This document shows positions 1-7,422 of a stretch of DNA of 32,309 nt, in pieces. Source of the DNA: an uncultured bacterium (GTDB lineage Bacteria; Bacillota; Clostridia; Lachnospirales; Lachnospiraceae). Below the pieces are notes generated by a model. It saw nothing but the letters and a program-made list of their open reading frames with translations, ran no database searches and was not told the DNA's origin. The position numbers were made by a program, and so were the translations under genes. The stretch is taken from positions 1 through 32,309 of the forward strand of contig CAMGRE010000003.1 of the NCBI GenBank assembly GCA_946061355.1, in the 5' to 3' direction. Each line of letters starts with the position of its first letter. The first letter of the stretch is position 1.

Positions 1-1
1 G

Positions 2-484
2 GACAGAAGTGTGAAACTCAATGATCTGCAGGAACGAATCCGTATTGTGCAGGGTGATATCAAAGAGGCTTCCGGGATTTTCGGGGCGTCCGTCTTTGAT
101 GATATCACTTGCAATCCGCCTTATATGATCGGAGATCATGGTTTACAAAATCCGGACGCACCGAAGGCGATTGCGCGTCATGAGATCCTATGTACTTTTG
201 AGGATGTGACAAGGGAAAGTGCCAGAATGTTAAAACCGGGAGGAAAGTTTTTCCTGGTGCACAGACCGTTCCGGCTGGCGGAGATTATGGAAACGCTGAT
301 GCGGTATCAGTTGGAGCCCAAACGGATGCAGCTGGTGTACCCTTATGTGGATAAGGAACCGAATATGGTGCTCCTTGAGGCTGCAAAAGGTGGAAGGCCG
401 CGGATGACTGTGGAGAAGCCACTCATCGTATATCGGGAGCCCGGGGTCTATATGCCGGAGATCTATGAGATATACGGATATTGA
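2..484 (+). CDS. trmN6: tRNA1(Val) adenine-37 N6-methyltransferase, C-terminal part
   Basis: This is the 3' part of an SAM-dependent N6-adenine methyltransferase of the TrmN6/YabB/YfiC type, which modifies A37 of tRNA-Val. The catalytic NPPY motif is present (CNPPYMIGDHG, about 30 residues in) and is followed by the usual downstream region with KPGGKFFLVHRP. The Rossmann-fold glycine motif that binds SAM should lie upstream, outside the window. A GTG at 11 could be taken for a start, but the reading frame stays open to the left edge and reads RSVKLN, which continues the family pattern, so the gene is cut by the window. The stop codon overlaps the longest possible rsmI frame, a pairing often seen in Firmicutes near DNA replication and tRNA-modification genes. 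The family call is firm; the exact tRNA target is inferred from the family. Confidence 0.85.
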   Translation, partial: DRSVKLNDLQERIRIVQGDIKEASGIFGASVFDDITCNPPYMIGDHGLQNPDAPKAIARHEILCTFEDVTRESARMLKPGGKFFLVHRPFRLAEIMETLMRYQLEPKRMQLVYPYVDKEPNMVLLEAAKGGRPRMTVEKPLIVYREPGVYMPEIYEIYGY

Positions 485-500
485 CAAGTGTGAAAAGATT

Positions 501-1349
501 ATGGATGGAAAGTTAGTGTTGTGCGCCACACCTATAGGCAACTTAAAGGATATGACGCCGAGGGTGGTGGAAGCACTGATGGAAGCTGATCTGATCGCTG
601 CGGAAGATACGCGCAACAGTCTGAAACTGTTGAATCATTTTCAGATCAATACACCGATGACCAGCTACCATGAACATAATAAGATAGAAAAAGCAAAAAA
701 TCTGACAGAGCAGATGCACGCGGGCAAAACAGTTGCGCTTATTACGGATGCGGGAACACCCGCGATCTCCGATCCCGGCGAGGTGCTGGTGCAGATGTGC
801 CAGCAGGAGGGTATCACAGTCACTTCTCTTCCGGGCGCCTGCGCATGTATCACGGCGTTGACGTTGTCGGGGCTCTCCGCCAGGAGATTTTGCTTTGAGG
901 GATTTCTTCCCGCTGACAAAAAAGAGAAGCAGGAAATTTTGAAAGAACTAAGGGAAGAGACGAGAACCATAATTCTCTATGAGGCGCCGCACAGGCTCGT
1001 CAAAACATTGAAGGAATTGTTTGAGATGCTGGGGGACAGGCGGGTGACACTCTGCAGAGAGCTGACCAAAAAGTTTGAGACGGTACTGCCCACAACGCTT
1101 GCCGGAGCACTTAGGCTGTATGAGACGGAAGAACCCAGAGGGGAATATGTATTAGTTTTGGAAGGCAGAAGCCTTGCAGATAAAAAACAGGAAACTATAA
1201 GAAGCTGGCAGGAGATCAGTATAGAGGAGCATATGAAGTTCTACGAAGACAGAGGCATCATCCGGAAGGAAGCCATGAAAGCCGTGGCGGCGGACAGGGG
1301 ACTTTCCAAGCGGGAGATTTACCGGTATTTGCTGGAAAAGGAGAGCTGA
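501..1349 (+). CDS. rsmI: 16S rRNA (cytidine-1402-2'-O)-methyltransferase RsmI
   Basis: RsmI uses SAM to methylate the 2'-O of C1402 in 16S rRNA in the ribosomal P site. The protein (282 aa) opens with the typical KLVLCATPIGNLKDMT, followed by AAEDTRNSLKLLNHF, TSYHEHNK, the glycine-rich ITDAGTPAISDPG and the LPGACA segment of tetrapyrrole methylase-fold enzymes. I chose the ATG at 501 because family members start a few residues before the (K/T)LYLC(A/P)TPIGN strand. An in-frame ATG at 465, preceded by CGGAG, would add 12 residues and overlap trmN6 by 20 bases; it is the main alternative, and the 501 start has only a weak ribosome site. The gene follows trmN6 directly and both act on translation RNA. 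Confidence 0.92.
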   Translation: MDGKLVLCATPIGNLKDMTPRVVEALMEADLIAAEDTRNSLKLLNHFQINTPMTSYHEHNKIEKAKNLTEQMHAGKTVALITDAGTPAISDPGEVLVQMCQQEGITVTSLPGACACITALTLSGLSARRFCFEGFLPADKKEKQEILKELREETRTIILYEAPHRLVKTLKELFEMLGDRRVTLCRELTKKFETVLPTTLAGALRLYETEEPRGEYVLVLEGRSLADKKQETIRSWQEISIEEHMKFYEDRGIIRKEAMKAVAADRGLSKREIYRYLLEKES

Positions 1350-1371
1350 ATGTTTTTGTTGAAAAAATATG

Positions 1372-1400
1372 TTGACAAATAATACGGCAGCACATATACT
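1372..1400 (+). promoter_or_regulatory. Sigma-A promoter of the fab operon
   Basis: The -35 box TTGACA (1372-1377) and the -10 box TATACT (1395-1400) are separated by exactly 17 bases. The predicted transcription start, near 1407, falls inside a 5-3-5 palindrome that begins at the last base of the -10 box. The promoter lies just after the rsmI stop and about 50 bases before acpP, so it should drive the fatty acid operon. Confidence 0.85.
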
Positions 1401-1412
1401 TTGAATGTCAAA
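1400..1412. promoter_or_regulatory. FabT-type operator upstream of acpP
   Basis: TTTGA-ATG-TCAAA is a perfect 5-bp inverted repeat with a 3-base centre. It matches the TTTGA-N3-TCAAA core of FabT operators described in streptococci and lactococci. It overlaps the end of the -10 box and the predicted start site, so a bound repressor would block RNA polymerase. A site with 19 of 20 flanking bases identical lies upstream of fabD. A FabT-like MarR protein is encoded at 22370-22810. Binding is inferred. Confidence 0.75.
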
Positions 1413-1449
1413 CTATCTTATAGAAGTTAAGAAAAAAGGAGATAAGACA

Positions 1450-1683
1450 ATGTTAGAGAGAGTAAAAGAAATCATTCAGGAGCAGTTAAACTTAGACGGC
1501 GTAGAAATCACAGAGGAGTCTTCCTTCAAGGATGATCTGGGCGCAGATTCCCTGGATCTTTTTGAACTGGTTATGGCATTTGAGGAAGAGTACGGTATCG
1601 AGATTCCTTCTGAAGATCTGGAGCAGATCACAACAGTTGGAGCGGTTATCGAGTACATGAAGAGCAAAGGCGTTGAAGCATAA
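1450..1683 (+). CDS. acpP: Acyl carrier protein
   Basis: ACP carries the growing acyl chain on a 4'-phosphopantetheine arm in the cytoplasm. The protein is 77 aa, the normal family length, acidic and helical, with the [10 protein letters not shown] motif; Ser34 is the attachment site for the prosthetic group. The start is the ATG at 1450, preceded by AAAGGAG at a good distance. An in-frame ATG at 1405 would add 15 residues not seen in ACPs and lies inside the operator palindrome. It is the first gene of the fab operon, downstream of the sigma-A promoter and FabT-type operator, and fabK follows one base after its stop. Confidence 0.95.
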   Translation: MLERVKEIIQEQLNLDGVEITEESSFKDDLGADSLDLFELVMAFEEEYGIEIPSEDLEQITTVGAVIEYMKSKGVEA

Positions 1684-1684
1684 T

Positions 1685-2608
1685 ATGAAAACAAGAGTGA
1701 CAGAACTGCTGGGAATCGAGTACCCCATTATTCAGGGGGGAATGGCCTGGGTTGCCGAGCATAATCTTGCGGCGGCTGTATCACAGGCAGGCGGTCTTGG
1801 CATTATCGGTGCCGGTGGCGCGCCGGCTGCTTTTGTGAAAGAGCAGATTGAAAAGGTAAAAGCAGTTACGGATAAGCCGTTCGGCGTGAATATCATGCTG
1901 ATGAATCCGGAAGCCGATGCGATCGCGAAGGTTGTTGTGGATGAGGGCGTCAAGGTCGTAACGACCGGCGCAGGTAATCCGGGCAAATATATGGCGATGT
2001 GGAAGGAAGCCGGCGTCAAGGTGATTCCTGTCGTTGCGAGTGTGGCAATGGCAAAGATGATGGAGCGCGGTGGTGCAGATGCCGTTGTTGCAGAGGGAAT
2101 GGAATCCGGTGGTCACATCGGCTCTGCCACAACGATGACACTGGTGCCTCAGGTTGTGGATGCAGTGAAGATACCGGTGATCGCAGCCGGTGGTATTGCG
2201 GATGGCAGAGGTTTTGCAGCAGCCATGATGCTGGGCGCTGAGGCTGTCCAGATGGGAACCCGCTTTGTTGTGGCGAAGGAATCCATTGTACATGAGAATT
2301 ATAAACAGAAAGTAATCATGGCAAAGGATATCGATTCCGAGGTGACAGGTATGAGTACCGGTCATCCGGTACGGCAGATCCGCAACAAAATGAGCAGGGA
2401 ATATCTGCAGATGGAGAAGGACGGCGCACCGTTTGAGGAGCTGGAGAAGCTTACGCTCGGATCTTTACGTCGTGCTGTTGTTGACGGCGATGTGGTTACC
2501 GGTACGATTATGGCAGGACAGATCGCGGGTATGGTGAAGAAAGAGCAGACCTGTGCCGAGATGATTCAGGAGATTATGGCGGAGGCGGAGAAGCTTCTTT
2601 CCAGGTAA
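1685..2608 (+). CDS. fabK: Enoyl-ACP reductase II (FMN-dependent FabK)
   Basis: FabK reduces trans-2-enoyl-ACP to acyl-ACP using NAD(P)H and FMN, the last step of each elongation cycle, replacing the triclosan-sensitive FabI. The 307-aa protein has the TIM-barrel features of the nitronate monooxygenase/FabK family: YPIIQGGMAW at residues 13-22, AGGLGIIGAGG at 35-45, ESGGHIGS with His144 at the position known as catalytic in pneumococcal FabK, and the FMN-phosphate site IPVIAAGGIADG followed by GAEAVQMGTRF. The ATG at 1685 lies one base after the acpP stop, and the ribosome site is poor, so translation may be coupled to acpP. No fabI-like gene is in the window. A second, more distant family member lies further down the same operon. 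Confidence 0.95.
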   Translation: MKTRVTELLGIEYPIIQGGMAWVAEHNLAAAVSQAGGLGIIGAGGAPAAFVKEQIEKVKAVTDKPFGVNIMLMNPEADAIAKVVVDEGVKVVTTGAGNPGKYMAMWKEAGVKVIPVVASVAMAKMMERGGADAVVAEGMESGGHIGSATTMTLVPQVVDAVKIPVIAAGGIADGRGFAAAMMLGAEAVQMGTRFVVAKESIVHENYKQKVIMAKDIDSEVTGMSTGHPVRQIRNKMSREYLQMEKDGAPFEELEKLTLGSLRRAVVDGDVVTGTIMAGQIAGMVKKEQTCAEMIQEIMAEAEKLLSR

Positions 2609-2691
2609 GAGGCATGACGACGCGGAAAGCTTTCGGAAGATGCTCCCGTGGCAAACAGTAAGATCAGTCAGATATATAAGAAATCATACAG

Positions 2692-2716
2692 GAGGTCTTT
2701 TATGTTAAAAGACCTC
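2692..2716 (+). terminator. 10-bp hairpin between fabK and fabD (attenuator or weak terminator)
   Basis: GAGGTCTTTT (2692-2701) and AAAAGACCTC (2707-2716) form a perfect 10-bp stem with a 5-base loop, followed by TCATTTTC. The weak T-rich tail makes a partial terminator possible. The hairpin ends 18 bases before the second FabT-type palindrome, so read-through from acpP-fabK and local initiation may both be controlled in this gap. Confidence 0.5.
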
Positions 2717-2734
2717 TCATTTTCGAGAAAATAC

Positions 2735-2747
2735 TTTGAATTTCAAA
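2735..2747. promoter_or_regulatory. Second FabT-type operator, upstream of fabD
   Basis: TTTGA-ATT-TCAAA repeats the 5-3-5 palindrome found at acpP. The wider match ATACTTTGAATNTCAAACTA is shared with 1396-1415, including the end of the -10-like box: AATACT at 2730-2735 is placed as TATACT is at the first site. No good -35 box is seen at 17 bases (AAAAGA), so this may be a weak internal promoter under the same regulator, or a roadblock site. Confidence 0.7.
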
Positions 2748-2764
2748 CTAAAAGGAGTCTTCAT

Positions 2765-3688
2765 ATGAGTAAGATTGCATTTATGTTTCCCGGACAGGGA
2801 TCCCAGTATGTAGGCATGGGAAAGGATTTTTATGAAGCGGTTCCGGTATGTAAGGAAACGTTTGATCTGGCAAGCAAAGCAAGCGGACTGGATGTACCGG
2901 CGTTATGTTTTGAGGAGAATGACAAGATCAATATCACAGAGTATACACAGATTGCCATGCTTGCTACGGAGGTGGCAATCCTGAAGGCTCTGGAAGAAAA
3001 AGGGATCAAGCCCGACGTGACAGGCGGCTTAAGCCTTGGCGAGTACGGCGCACTGGCCGCAAGCGGCGTTATGAGCACAGAGGATGTGTTTAGGGTAGTG
3101 AGAAAGCGCGGTATCTTTATGCAGGAGGCAGTTCCGACAGGCGGCGCCATGACTGCAGTGCTTGGGCTGGATGCAGCGGTGATCGAGCAGATCTGTGAGG
3201 AGACAGAAGGGATTGTTTCCATTGCAAATTATAACTGCCCCGGTCAGATCGTGATCACAGGTGAGGAAGCAGCGGTGGCTGCAGCAGCGGAAAAACTGTC
3301 AGCAGCAGGTGCAAAGAGATGTGTGCCGCTTAAGGTCAGCGGACCGTTTCACTCCAAAATGCTGACAGGCGCAGGCGAGAAGCTGGGCGAGGTGCTTGAG
3401 GACGTGGAGATTCATGATATTCAGATCCCTTACATCGCAAATGTGACAGCTGACTATGTGACGGACAAAACTGAGGTGAAGGAACTCCTCACAAAACAGG
3501 TGTCTTCCTCCGTGAGATGGCAGCAGTCTGTTGAACGCATGTTGGCAGACGGTGTTGATACCTTTGTGGAGATCGGACCCGGCAAGACATTGTCCGGTTT
3601 TATGAGGAAGATCAACCGTGATGTGAAGGTAGTCAATATCGATAAACTTGAGGATCTTGATAAGGCAGTGGAAGCGCTGCAGGCATAA
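2765..3688 (+). CDS. fabD: Malonyl-CoA:ACP transacylase
   Basis: FabD moves malonyl from CoA to ACP to make the extender unit. The 307-aa protein shows FMFPGQGSQYVGMG at residues 7-19, the nucleophile elbow GGLSLGEYGAL with Ser90, and catalytic His196 in VSGPFHSKML. The C-terminal part has the FVEIGPGKTLSGF segment typical of the family. The ATG at 2765 is preceded by AAAGGAGTC and matches family N-termini; an in-frame GTG at 2648 would add 39 residues encoded across the hairpin and operator, which I reject. It follows the second FabT-type operator, and fabG lies 42 bases downstream. Confidence 0.95.
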   Translation: MSKIAFMFPGQGSQYVGMGKDFYEAVPVCKETFDLASKASGLDVPALCFEENDKINITEYTQIAMLATEVAILKALEEKGIKPDVTGGLSLGEYGALAASGVMSTEDVFRVVRKRGIFMQEAVPTGGAMTAVLGLDAAVIEQICEETEGIVSIANYNCPGQIVITGEEAAVAAAAEKLSAAGAKRCVPLKVSGPFHSKMLTGAGEKLGEVLEDVEIHDIQIPYIANVTADYVTDKTEVKELLTKQVSSSVRWQQSVERMLADGVDTFVEIGPGKTLSGFMRKINRDVKVVNIDKLEDLDKAVEALQA

Positions 3689-3696
3689 ATTTCAGA

Positions 3697-3715
3697 CGGA
3701 ACAAAAAATGTTCCG
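3697..3715 (+). promoter_or_regulatory. Short hairpin between fabD and fabG
   Basis: CGGAACA and TGTTCCG form a perfect 7-bp stem around five A residues, directly before the fabG ribosome site GGAGAGAGG. There is no T-tract, so termination is unlikely. It may be an RNA processing or stability element within the operon transcript, or chance. Confidence 0.35.
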
Positions 3716-3730
3716 GGAGAGAGGTAGAAA

Positions 3731-4471
3731 ATGTTAGAGGGAAAGGTTGCACTGGTTACGGGTGCCAGCAGAGGAATCGGCAGGCAGATTGCACTGACGC
3801 TTGCAGGATATGGCGCTACAGTGATCGTGAACTACAATGGTTCCAAAGAAAAGGCCGAGGCAGTGGTGGCAGAGATTACATCAGCGGGCGGGACGGCAGA
3901 AGCTGTCCAGTGCTCTGTGGCGGATTTTGATGCATGCGGAAAGATGATCACCGATATGCTGGCAAAGTACGGTCACATTGATATTCTTGTGAACAATGCA
4001 GGCATCACCAAAGATAATCTGGTAATGAAGATGACAGAGGCAGACTTTGACGCTGTTATCGACACGAATCTGAAGGGCTGTTTCAATACGATCAAGCATA
4101 TGTACAAACCGTTCTTAAAGCAGAGAGCGGGACGAATCATCAATATGGCGTCTGTATCCGGGGTGCTGGGAAATGCAGGACAGGCGAACTACTCCGCATC
4201 CAAGGCAGGAGTGATCGGATTGACCAAGTCTATGGCAAGAGAGCTTGCGAGCAGGAATATCACTGTGAATGCGGTAGCTCCCGGATTTATTGATACGGAT
4301 ATGACGCAGGCAATGACAGATGCGGCAAAAGAAGCTGTATTAGGGCAGATCCCGCTTAAGAGAGTCGGAAAGCCGGAGGATATCGCGGAGACAGTAGCAT
4401 TTCTTGCCAGTGAAAAAGCATCGTATATTACAGGACAGATCATCAGCGTAGATGGCGGCATGGCCATCTGA
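3731..4471 (+). CDS. fabG: 3-oxoacyl-ACP reductase FabG
   Basis: FabG reduces beta-ketoacyl-ACP to beta-hydroxyacyl-ACP with NADPH. The 246-aa protein is a classical short-chain dehydrogenase: TGASRGIG at residues 10-17 binds the cofactor, NNAGIT at 88-93 stabilises the fold, and the catalytic residues Ser141, Tyr154 and Lys158 are all present (NYSASKAG). PGFIDTDMT and the C-terminal [14 protein letters not shown] are typical of true FabG rather than a generic dehydrogenase. A GGAGAGAGG ribosome site precedes the ATG. The gene sits between fabD and fabF as in many Firmicutes fab operons. Confidence 0.95.
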   Translation: MLEGKVALVTGASRGIGRQIALTLAGYGATVIVNYNGSKEKAEAVVAEITSAGGTAEAVQCSVADFDACGKMITDMLAKYGHIDILVNNAGITKDNLVMKMTEADFDAVIDTNLKGCFNTIKHMYKPFLKQRAGRIINMASVSGVLGNAGQANYSASKAGVIGLTKSMARELASRNITVNAVAPGFIDTDMTQAMTDAAKEAVLGQIPLKRVGKPEDIAETVAFLASEKASYITGQIISVDGGMAI

Positions 4472-4495
4472 CGGGATAATATTGTATGCATCAGT

Positions 4496-4529
4496 ATGCA
4501 GAACGGCTGCCGGGGCAGGCATTCTGCAT
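4496..4529 (+). promoter_or_regulatory. Intra-operon hairpin upstream of fabF
   Basis: ATGCAGAA (4496-4503) pairs with TTCTGCAT (4522-4529), and inside it CTGCC pairs with GGCAG, giving a long, slightly interrupted stem. No T-tract follows. It lies 26 bases before the fabF start, so it could be a processing site or a translational control element. Function is not known. Confidence 0.4.
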
Positions 4530-4554
4530 TGTACAGGGAAAGAGAGGAAGCGCA

Positions 4555-5790
4555 ATGAGCAGACGAGTAGTAGTAACAGGTTTGGGTGCCATTACACCGA
4601 TCGGACTCAGTGTAGATGAGTTTTGGGCAGGTGTGAAGGAGCAGAAAATCGGATTTGCCGAAATCACAAAATTTGATACCACAGATTATAAGTGTAAGCT
4701 GGCAGCAGAGGTAAAAGACTTTGATGCAAAGCAGTTTATGGACTTTAAGGCAGCTAAGAGAATGGAAGCATTCAGTCAGTATGCGGTGGCAGCGGCAAAG
4801 GAAGCAATGACGGATGCATCTCTTGATATGGAGAAAGAAGATCCTTATATGGTGGGCGTTGCCGTAGGTTCCGGAATCGGTTCCCTTCAGGCAATGGAGA
4901 GAGAGCATATTAAACTTCTGGAGAAGGGACCGGGCAGGGTGAACCCTTTGTTGGTACCGATGATGATCTCCAATATGGCAGCGGGAAATGTTTCGATCCA
5001 GTTTGGATTGAAAGGGAAAAATATCAATGTGGTAACTGCCTGCACAACAGGCACGAACTCGATCGGTGAAGCATTCCGTACCATTCAGTACGGTGATGCG
5101 GATGTGATGATCGCGGGCGGTACCGAGAGCAGTGTTACACCGATCGGCATTGCCGGATTCAGTGCACTCACGGCGCTCTCCACCAGTACAGACCCTACAA
5201 GATGTTCCATTCCTTTCGATAAGGAGAGAAACGGTTTCGTCATGGGTGAAGGTGCAGCGATCGTGGTTCTTGAGGAGCTTGAGCACGCAAAGAAGCGCGG
5301 TGCCAAGATTTATGCGGAAGTGGCAGGCTATGGCTGTTCTGCGGATGCTTTCCATATCACATCTCCTGCGGAAGACGGAGCAGGTGCAGCGAAGGCAATG
5401 GAAAATGCCATTAAGGATGCGGGCATTGCAAAAGAGGATGTATTTTACATCAATGCCCATGGAACTGCAACACATCACAACGATCTGTTTGAGACACGTG
5501 CGATTAAGCTGCTGTTCGGTGATCATGCGAAGGAGATGAAGATCAACTCCACCAAGTCCATGGTAGGACATCTTCTTGGTGCGGCAGGTGCGATCGAGTT
5601 TGTTACCTGCGTAAAAGAGATTCAGGAGAATTACATCCATGCTACAGTCGGCTATCAGGTGCCGGATGAGGAGTGTGATCTGGATTACTGTAAGGAGCCG
5701 GTAGAGACAGAGGTAAAATATGCTCTCTCAAATTCTCTCGGTTTCGGAGGACATAACGCAAGTCTTCTTGTAAAGAAATATGAGGCATAG
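4555..5790 (+). CDS. fabF: 3-oxoacyl-ACP synthase II (KAS II)
   Basis: FabF condenses acyl-ACP with malonyl-ACP to extend the chain by two carbons. The 412-aa protein has the Cys-His-His triad of elongating ketosynthases: Cys163 in TACTTGTNS, His302 in NAHGTATHHND and His339 in SMVGHLLGAAGA, plus the C-terminal SNSLGFGGHNAS loop. The normal NAHGT(S/T)TP sequence is varied to ATHH here, after the catalytic His, and should not affect activity. The ATG at 4555 follows GAGAGGAAG; an in-frame ATG at 4486 would add 23 residues that are not family-like and are encoded by the intergenic hairpin. The gene is in the fab operon between fabG and fabZ. Confidence 0.95.
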   Translation: MSRRVVVTGLGAITPIGLSVDEFWAGVKEQKIGFAEITKFDTTDYKCKLAAEVKDFDAKQFMDFKAAKRMEAFSQYAVAAAKEAMTDASLDMEKEDPYMVGVAVGSGIGSLQAMEREHIKLLEKGPGRVNPLLVPMMISNMAAGNVSIQFGLKGKNINVVTACTTGTNSIGEAFRTIQYGDADVMIAGGTESSVTPIGIAGFSALTALSTSTDPTRCSIPFDKERNGFVMGEGAAIVVLEELEHAKKRGAKIYAEVAGYGCSADAFHITSPAEDGAGAAKAMENAIKDAGIAKEDVFYINAHGTATHHNDLFETRAIKLLFGDHAKEMKINSTKSMVGHLLGAAGAIEFVTCVKEIQENYIHATVGYQVPDEECDLDYCKEPVETEVKYALSNSLGFGGHNASLLVKKYEA

Positions 5791-5832
5791 TATTGTAGTA
5801 AATGATGAAGATTCATCAGGAAAGAGGTTGGC

Positions 5833-6270
5833 ATGTCACTTTTAAGTGCAAAGCAGATTATGGAAATCATTCCCCACAGGCAGCCGTTTATGTTGATCGA
5901 TACCATCGAGGAGATGGAGCCCGGCGTCAGAGCTGTGGGTAAGAAATGTGTATCTTATAATGAACCTTTCTTTGCAGGGCATTTCCCCGGGGAACCGGTG
6001 ATGCCGGGCGTACTGATCATTGAAGCTCTGGCCCAGGTGGGCGCGGTGGCGATCCTGAGTCTGGAAGCAAACAAAGGCAAAACAGCATATTTCGGGGCGA
6101 TCAATTCCGCGAAATTTAAGGGAAAGGTCGTACCGGGGGATGTGTTGACTCTGGAGACGGAAATTGTAAAGACGAAAGGTCCGATTGGTGTTGGTAATGC
6201 AAAGGCTTATGTGGACGGTAAGGTAGTGGCACAAGCAGAGCTGACCTTTGCCATTGGAAGCGGTTCATGA
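5833..6270 (+). CDS. fabZ: 3-hydroxyacyl-ACP dehydratase FabZ
   Basis: FabZ dehydrates beta-hydroxyacyl-ACP to trans-2-enoyl-ACP, the substrate of FabK. The 145-aa hotdog-fold protein carries IPHRQPFMLID near the N-terminus and the active-site stretch AGHFPGEPVMPGVLIIEALAQ with catalytic His50 and Glu64. The start is preceded by AGGAAAGAGG. Its last codons overlap the start of the next gene in an ATGA arrangement, so the two are probably translationally coupled. No fabA or fabM-like isomerase is seen, so the window does not explain how unsaturated fatty acids would be made. Confidence 0.95.
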   Translation: MSLLSAKQIMEIIPHRQPFMLIDTIEEMEPGVRAVGKKCVSYNEPFFAGHFPGEPVMPGVLIIEALAQVGAVAILSLEANKGKTAYFGAINSAKFKGKVVPGDVLTLETEIVKTKGPIGVGNAKAYVDGKVVAQAELTFAIGSGS

Positions 6271-7340
6271 CGATGGAAAATCAGAATAATAAGTCCAGAT
6301 CTCTGGTGATTGGGGATCTGACAGTAAAAGTGCCTCTGATCCAGGGGGGTATGGGCGTCGGAATCAGCCTTTCAAGACTTGCAGGCACAGTGGCTGCCGA
6401 GGGCGGTATCGGTATTATTTCCACGGCACAGATCGGTTATCGGGAGCCGGATTTTGACGAGCACCCCATTGAGGCGAATCTGCGGGCGATTCATACCGAA
6501 GTGGCAAAGGCACGGGAGATCGCCAAAGGCGGTGCCATCGGCGTTAATATCATGGTGGCTACAAGAGATTATGACAGATATGTGGAAGCGGCAATCGATG
6601 CGGGAGTGGATATTATCATTTCCGGAGCCGGACTTCCGATGAAACTGCCGGAGCTGGCGGGGAATTCCCATACGAAGCTTGCGCCCATTGTATCCAGCGT
6701 GAAATCGGCGGATGTCATCTGCAAATACTGGCTGAAGAAATATGACAGGCTGCCGGATCTGGTGGTGATCGAGGGTCCCCGTGCGGGCGGACATCTCGGG
6801 TTTCATTATGATCAGCTACAGAATATTGATGATGCTGCTTATGATGAGGAGATCAGGCGTATTATTGCGCTTGTGAACCGGTATGCGGCGGATCGTGGCA
6901 AAGTAATTCCTGTAGTTGTGGCAGGCGGCGTTTATGAACGCAAGGATATGGATCATTATATGTCCATGGGGGCAGCAGGCGTACAGGTGGCTACAAGATT
7001 TGTGACTACATATGAGTGTGATGCTTCCGAAGCTTATAAGCAGACATATATTGATGCAAAAGAGGAAGACATCATTATCGTACAGAGTCCTGTCGGTATG
7101 CCGGGACGCGCCATCAGCAATGATTTTATGAAACGTGCGAAACAGGGACGGATCCCTCACGGGAAGTGCCATACCTGTATCAGCACCTGCAAACCGGCGG
7201 AGACGCCATACTGTATCACGGAAGCGCTGGTCAATGCGGCAAAAGGCAATGTGCAGGAAGCTCTTTTGTTCTGCGGAAGCAATGCATACCGGGCGACAAA
7301 GCTGGAACATGTGAAAGATATCATGGATGAATTCCGCTGA
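6267..7340 (+). CDS. FabK/nitronate monooxygenase family flavoprotein
   Basis: This 357-aa protein belongs to the FMN-dependent 2-nitropropane dioxygenase/FabK family but differs from the operon's FabK. It has VPLIQGGMGVGIS near the N-terminus, AAEGGIGIISTAQIG, VNIMVATRDY, RAGGHLGFHYDQ with a candidate catalytic His, and the phosphate-binding VVVAGGVYERKD with GAAGVQVATRF. Near the C-terminus it adds a cysteine-rich stretch, CHTCISTC plus a cysteine eight residues later (PYCI), seen in a clostridial subgroup of this family. Start and fabZ stop overlap (ATGA at 6267); a second ATG lies at 6273. Its place between fabZ and fabH suggests a job linked to fatty acid synthesis, such as an alternative enoyl reductase or a flavin-dependent detoxifying step, but the substrate cannot be read from the sequence. 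Confidence 0.82.
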   Translation: MTMENQNNKSRSLVIGDLTVKVPLIQGGMGVGISLSRLAGTVAAEGGIGIISTAQIGYREPDFDEHPIEANLRAIHTEVAKAREIAKGGAIGVNIMVATRDYDRYVEAAIDAGVDIIISGAGLPMKLPELAGNSHTKLAPIVSSVKSADVICKYWLKKYDRLPDLVVIEGPRAGGHLGFHYDQLQNIDDAAYDEEIRRIIALVNRYAADRGKVIPVVVAGGVYERKDMDHYMSMGAAGVQVATRFVTTYECDASEAYKQTYIDAKEEDIIIVQSPVGMPGRAISNDFMKRAKQGRIPHGKCHTCISTCKPAETPYCITEALVNAAKGNVQEALLFCGSNAYRATKLEHVKDIMDEFR

Positions 7341-7422
7341 AATTTCCGGCAGTGCGGATGAGAAATTTTGAACATAAGGAAACAGAGATAAGATTCAGAG
7401 GAGACAGGAGAATACCTGAATT

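Noticed and set aside
11..484. GTG at 11 as the start of the methyltransferase gene
   Set aside because: The frame is open to the window edge and reads RSVKLN, which fits the family, so the gene begins outside the window.
4189..5640. Long minus-strand open frame opposite fabG and fabF
   Set aside because: It is antisense to two clear fab genes, is rich in Cys, His and Arg without any domain, and has no ribosome site.
7367..7379. Third FabT-type operator before fabH (TTTGAACATAAGG)
   Set aside because: Only the left half matches; the right half lacks TCAAA.
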